Of a DNA stretch of 37,556 bases, positions 34,476 through 37,556 are shown piece by piece. Numbering within the stretch: position 1 is the first letter of the stretch; every line of letters begins with the position of its first letter. The notes beneath the pieces are model-generated. The model saw nothing but the letters and a program-made list of their open reading frames with translations. It ran no database searches and had not been told where the DNA came from. The translations under genes and the position numbers were made by a program. The stretch is from contig JAKADP010000018.1 of the NCBI GenBank assembly GCA_021820465.1, forward strand, positions 1-37,556, in the 5' to 3' direction. This DNA comes from Bacillota bacterium (GTDB taxonomy: Bacteria > Bacillota > Sulfobacillia > Sulfobacillales > JAIMBI01).

Positions 34476-34717
34476 TGCCCGCTGGCCACCTCTTGACGCA
34501 ATAGGGCAAGAGCTTCTTCCGCCGTGTATCGCAGACCGCCAGAATCCGCCGCTGCCTCTAACACGAGGGCGATCTCGTCGGGGTCGGTCACTTCCACCGT
34601 ACGCGGCAAGCGCAGGACTAAATACTGATCGCTGCCCGCCTCGACGATCACTTCTCCCTCAACGGTGGCCGCCCGCAAGCGGGTTGCGAGGTCCCCATCG
34701 TGAATCCGCTGTACCAT
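34472..34717 (-). CDS. Antitoxin partner of the ParE-like toxin
   Basis: An 81-residue acidic protein. The N-terminal half is beta-rich ('EGEVIVEAGSDQYLVLRLPR'), and the C-terminus is helical and acidic ('LRYTAEEALALLRQEVASGQ'), as expected for an antitoxin that wraps its toxin. A DNA-binding fold is not obvious. GGGAGG lies seven bases before ATG 34717, and a perfect TATAAT lies 22 bases further upstream. The toxin gene begins inside its stop codon. Confidence 0.7.
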   Translation of the reverse strand: MVQRIHDGDLATRLRAATVEGEVIVEAGSDQYLVLRLPRTVEVTDPDEIALVLEAAADSGGLRYTAEEALALLRQEVASGQ

Positions 34718-34738
34718 GGACCCGCCTCCCTTCAGTCG

Positions 34739-34744
34739 ATTATA
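34739..34744 (-). promoter_or_regulatory. -10 box of the toxin-antitoxin operon
   Basis: A perfect TATAAT on the minus strand. No -35 is recognised at 16-18 bases (GC-rich sequence). Confidence 0.55.
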
Positions 34745-34924
34745 CCCCGAGGACGACGCGTAGCCCGCTTCCTTCGTTTGGGGCATCGGGATCGGACCAA
34801 CGGCGCGGGGCGCCCTGCTGGCCAGCAACCGCCCGGGCCACGTGGCTCTTGTGCCGGCCCCGTGCCGCTGGTGTTCTGGCCGCGGCGGATCCAGCGATTG
34901 CCAATCGCTCGTCGCCTCCGCTAC

Positions 34925-35625
34925 ACTTATGTAGCGCGCCACCCCCTGGCGCGCCTCGCGCGGACTCCGATACTCGTTCAGATACACCTCCTCGTATTTG
35001 AGGCTCCGCCAGAACCGTTCGGTGAACACGTTGTCCAGGGCCCACCCGCGGCCATCCATACTGATACGCACCCCCGCGTCCTCCAAGAGCGCGAGGTACG
35101 CCGGGCTCGTGAAGTGGCTGCCTGGATCCTGATTCCCCAGAACGGGCGTCGCCTGCGCGAGCGCTTGGCGGGCCGCGGCCAGCACGAAGGGCAGCGCAAG
35201 GAGCTCCGAGAGCTCCCCACTCACCACCTAGCGGGAGAACCAGTCCAGCACCGCGACGAGATACATCCAACTCCCGCGGAGCCGCATGGAGGTGATGTCG
35301 ATCCCCCACACGTGATTCGGATGGGCGGCCGCCACCCCGCGCAACCAGTAGGGATAGATCGGGTGCGTCGGGTGCGGGGCGCTGGTGGCCGGGCCCGGGA
35401 CCAACCCCTGCAACCCCATGGCCCGCATGGCGGTCTGCACGCGTTTGCCGTTGACCGGAACGCCCGCCTGGCGGAGGACGGCCGTCATCCGCCGGGACCC
35501 ATAGAACGGCGTGGCCGTGTAGATCTCATCGATCCGGTGCGGCCGGGCGACCGTCGCGGGTTGACAAGCTGGCCCGGCTGACGGGCAAGAGGTCCGCCTG
35601 CATGGCGAGCGGCAGCGCGGCGCGG
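34925..35625 (-). pseudogene. Broken IS3-family transposase OrfB
   Basis: The integrase-core protein is readable only across breaks. 'MQADLLPVSRASL' (about 35600) is in one frame, 'RIDEIYTATPFYGSRRMTAVLRQAG' and 'HPNHVWGIDITSMRL' are in another, and then a TAG stop (35230-35228) replaces the tyrosine expected after 'LDWFSR'. Reading continues in the same frame ('LALPFVLAAARQAL', 'GSHFTSPAYLALL', 'ALDNVFTERFWRSLKYEEVYL') and ends near 34925, where the final 'FYNHQRPH'-type segment is lost. The DDE residues survive in pieces, but the gene is dead. Confidence 0.9.
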
Positions 35626-35651
35626 TGCGGTCGACCAAGTCCCGCCGCGCC

Positions 35652-35942
35652 TCAGGCGTCCGGGTCGAGGCCAGATTTTGTTGAGCCAGGCCACCTGGGT
35701 GGTCCGCGTGCCAATCTGCGCGTACGGTTGCTCGACCTGGGCGTCGTGGCCCGCGCCTGGCGCGCCGCGACCGCCGGGTCCGCAAACAGGTCGGGGAGCC
35801 GGTCCACCACCTCCCGCCGCCACCGATGGAGCAACCGCGGCGCAATCTGATACGCGGCCGCCCGCTCGGTCACGGAGCGGGTTTCCTGGAGCATCTCGAG
35901 GACCACCTTGGCCTTCAAGGCCGGGGCATAATGCTTTCTCAT
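35652..35942 (-). pseudogene. IS3-family transposase OrfA, frameshifted
   Basis: OrfA with a helix-turn-helix: 'MRKHYAPALKAKVVLEMLQE' is followed by 'SVTERAAAYQIAPRLLHRWRRE'. After 'VAARQARA' the expected 'HDAQVEQ.YAQIGT.TTQVAWL' coiled-coil is in a different frame, and the original frame resumes at 'KSGLDPDA'. Two compensating shifts therefore destroy the linker region. ATG 35942 fits the family's start. Confidence 0.85.
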
Positions 35943-36198
35943 CGATTGTCCAGGTACCACGAGAGGGACTTCAAGGCCTGCCTAAATTTCCGGGTCCACT
36001 ATATTCTCCAAAACCCCGACGGCGTTCAGCCGATGCGTAGTCCTGTTGCTGGCGCTGTGGCTGCTCAGCGTGGTCGAGCGACGCGTGCGAGCGCCTCGCG
36101 CGCCGCGACTCCAGGAAACGCGTGCGACGTGATCCAGGGGGCGGCATCGGTGGCCCGGATGCGCCGCCGCTTGGTTGCCGGCAAGGCTCCGCAGAGGC

Positions 36199-36762
36199 TC
36201 AGTGCGTGACCAGGGTTTCGCCTGCGACAGCCCATGCCAGGGCTCCCGCAATAAAAACGCGGCCGCCCGCGGCCAAGCCAAACCACGCACCCAGCCCAAA
36301 CAGTTCGGTTTCGGACGCGATGCGCCCGGCGAATGGGGAAGCCGCCAAAGTGAGGGCCCCCAAGCCGGCGCCCAGAAGAGCGATGCCCAGGCGACTCCAG
36401 GCGACAGCGATCCAACGCGGCATGCGCTCGGGCCGCGTCGCCAAGACAAGGGAACAGAGAACAGAGAGAGCCAGCACACCCATAACGAGCGTGCCCGGCC
36501 ATCCCAGCATTTCCAACGACCAAGGGCCCTGCCACGCCGGGATGCGTGGCACGCTGCCCATGGGTACGGCCCAGGGCTGCAAACTTCCCACGAGGCAGGC
36601 GAGCGGGGACGCCACGATGATGACGCTGAGCGCAGCCGGGCGGCGCCGCGCTTGCGGGGGCACTGGGCACCCACACTGCGCGCAGTAGCGGTCCGTGCCG
36701 CCCAGGGGCTCGCCACAGCCGGGGCATGACCTTGGCAGAGCCGCCATTTGCCTTGGCTTCAT
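36199..36762 (-). CDS. Zinc-ribbon membrane protein
   Basis: A 187-residue hypothetical protein. An N-terminal zinc ribbon has two CxxC pairs, 'CPGCGEPLGGTDRYCAQCG' (about residues 13-31). Then come about four hydrophobic helices, the second pair around 'LGWPGTLVMGVLALSVLCSLVLA' and the last at 'FGLGAWFGLAAGGRVFIAGALAW'-type. This is a common small architecture without an assigned role. ATG 36762 lies six bases after the stop of the acyltransferase, and ATG 36747 is also in frame; neither has a strong Shine-Dalgarno. It is likely co-transcribed with the acyltransferase. Confidence 0.7.
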   Translation of the reverse strand: MKPRQMAALPRSCPGCGEPLGGTDRYCAQCGCPVPPQARRRPAALSVIIVASPLACLVGSLQPWAVPMGSVPRIPAWQGPWSLEMLGWPGTLVMGVLALSVLCSLVLATRPERMPRWIAVAWSRLGIALLGAGLGALTLAASPFAGRIASETELFGLGAWFGLAAGGRVFIAGALAWAVAGETLVTH

Positions 36763-36768
36763 CTTCGC

Positions 36769-37556
36769 TTACCGCAGGTGCAGCAGCCACTGGTCGGGGT
36801 GCGCCAGCAGGTCCTTCAGGTGATTCAAAAACCGCGAGGCCTCGGCCCCGTCGGCCACCCGGTGGTCGAACGTCCAGGACAGATACAGCATCGGGCAAGG
36901 CACCAGCACCCCGTTCACCACCTGCGCCTCCTCCTGGATGCGGTACACGCCCAAGATGGCCACCTCCGGGTGGTTGATGATGGGCGTGGCGAACAAGCCC
37001 GCCAAGGGCCCGCCTCCGGTAATGGTCACGGTCGATCCCGACAGCTCGGCTGTCGGGAGCTTTCGCGCCTGGGCTCGCTCGGTCTGGGCCGCCATCGCCT
37101 TCGCCAGCTCCAGCACCGACAGTTGGCCCGCGTCGCGAATCACCGGGACCAATAGGCCGTCGGGCGTGTCCGTGGCGATGCCGAGATGCACCGCCCGATA
37201 CTGGTAGCAGGTGCCGCCTTCCCAGCGCGCATTAAAGAGTGGATGGTCGGCCAGCGCCAGCGTCAGGGCTTTGGCCACCCAGGGGAGATACGTCAGCCGC
37301 GCCCCGGCGGCTTGGGCCGGCTCCTTAAGCGCTGTGCGCAGCCGCACCAGCTCCGTCGCATTCAGCCGCTCCACCACGGTGACATGCGGAATCTCGCGAA
37401 CCGACGTGGCCATGTGCTCCGCCATAACCCGGCGCAGCCCCGCGAGGACCACGGGCACCCGGTCGTCGGGCGCCGGTGCGCTGACCGAGGGCGCCGGGGC
37501 GTCCGCGGCCGCCCGGACGTCCGCGGGCAGCACGCGGCCGCGCGGGCCCGATGCGG
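36769..37556 (-). CDS. Dihydrolipoamide acyltransferase (E2), C-terminal part
   Basis: Only the C-terminal part is in the window; the N-terminus, with the lipoyl domain, lies beyond the right edge. The visible portion begins at the end of the subunit-binding domain ('SGPRGRVLPADV'), then a proline/alanine-rich linker, then the catalytic domain. The catalytic motif HxxxDG is in 'TFDHRVADGAEASRFL' near the end, with the Ser/Thr segment 'TVTITGGGPLAGLFATPIINHPEVAILG' before it. It is the E2 core of a 2-oxoacid dehydrogenase complex (pyruvate, 2-oxoglutarate or branched chain). Confidence 0.95.
   Translation of the reverse strand, partial: ASGPRGRVLPADVRAAADAPAPSVSAPAPDDRVPVVLAGLRRVMAEHMATSVREIPHVTVVERLNATELVRLRTALKEPAQAAGARLTYLPWVAKALTLALADHPLFNARWEGGTCYQYRAVHLGIATDTPDGLLVPVIRDAGQLSVLELAKAMAAQTERAQARKLPTAELSGSTVTITGGGPLAGLFATPIINHPEVAILGVYRIQEEAQVVNGVLVPCPMLYLSWTFDHRVADGAEASRFLNHLKDLLAHPDQWLLHLR

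Noticed and set aside
1-37556. CRISPR array, rRNA or tRNA genes
   Set aside because: I looked for regularly spaced repeats and for tRNA arm motifs by eye and saw none; a dedicated tRNA scan could still find a divergent one.

Overview
The window looks like a chromosomal segment of an aerobic, very GC-rich bacterium, probably a high-GC Firmicutes lineage of the Sulfobacillus/Thermaerobacter type. This placement is inference. It rests on Bacillota-type families (a YktB-like DUF1054 protein, a YkuS-like UPF0180 protein, a DUF3311 plus sodium:solute symporter pair, an Rpn-type nuclease) beside genes that resemble actinobacterial ones (an XPB helicase with its helicase-associated partner, and KorAB). 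CtaB (haem O synthesis) and a cytochrome P450 point to aerobic respiration. Genes are dense and short-spaced, and many starts are GTG.

Layout. 1-688: no supported gene. 689-7619: kynureninase, FxsA-like protein, MFS exporter, PanD, dCTP deaminase with an unknown partner, DUF1054 protein, LysR regulator. 7864-11443: KorAB (2-oxoacid:ferredoxin oxidoreductase), divergent from LysR, then CtaB converging on a strong terminator. 11758-16383: XPB-like helicase, helicase-associated protein, membrane-anchored Kelch protein. 16403-18976 (minus): guanylate kinase-like protein, GT4 glycosyltransferase, a small unknown and a CcdC-like membrane protein. 19185-21288: DUF3311/SSS transporter with a textbook terminator, then a UPF0180 protein. 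21363-25879: acyl-CoA dehydrogenase-like protein, S9 peptidase, Rpn-like nuclease. 25967-30651 (minus): cytochrome P450, then a four-gene ECF sigma/anti-sigma/ABC ATPase/ABC permease cassette. 30942-33086: O-antigen ligase-like polymerase and a TauE/SafE exporter. 33111-35942: a graveyard of broken insertion sequences (TnpB and two IS3-type remnants) around an apparently intact ParE-like toxin-antitoxin pair. 36199-37556: zinc-ribbon membrane protein and the C-terminal part of a dihydrolipoamide acyltransferase that runs off the right edge.

How genes work together. The clearest functional unit is the ECF cassette. Its four genes overlap at every junction by 1-4 bases, and the first is preceded by an ECF-type promoter (GGTAAC, 16 bases, CGTCTA), so it is probably autoregulated and drives an envelope-stress ABC transporter. 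KorAB supplies a ferredoxin-linked 2-oxoacid oxidation step. XPB and its partner form a conserved pair. Two genes (kynureninase and the O-antigen ligase) have a -10 box ending exactly six bases before the ATG and no ribosome binding site, so they are probably leaderless. Many other genes carry a Shine-Dalgarno that fits a GTG a few codons inside the longest open frame, and I moved those starts accordingly.
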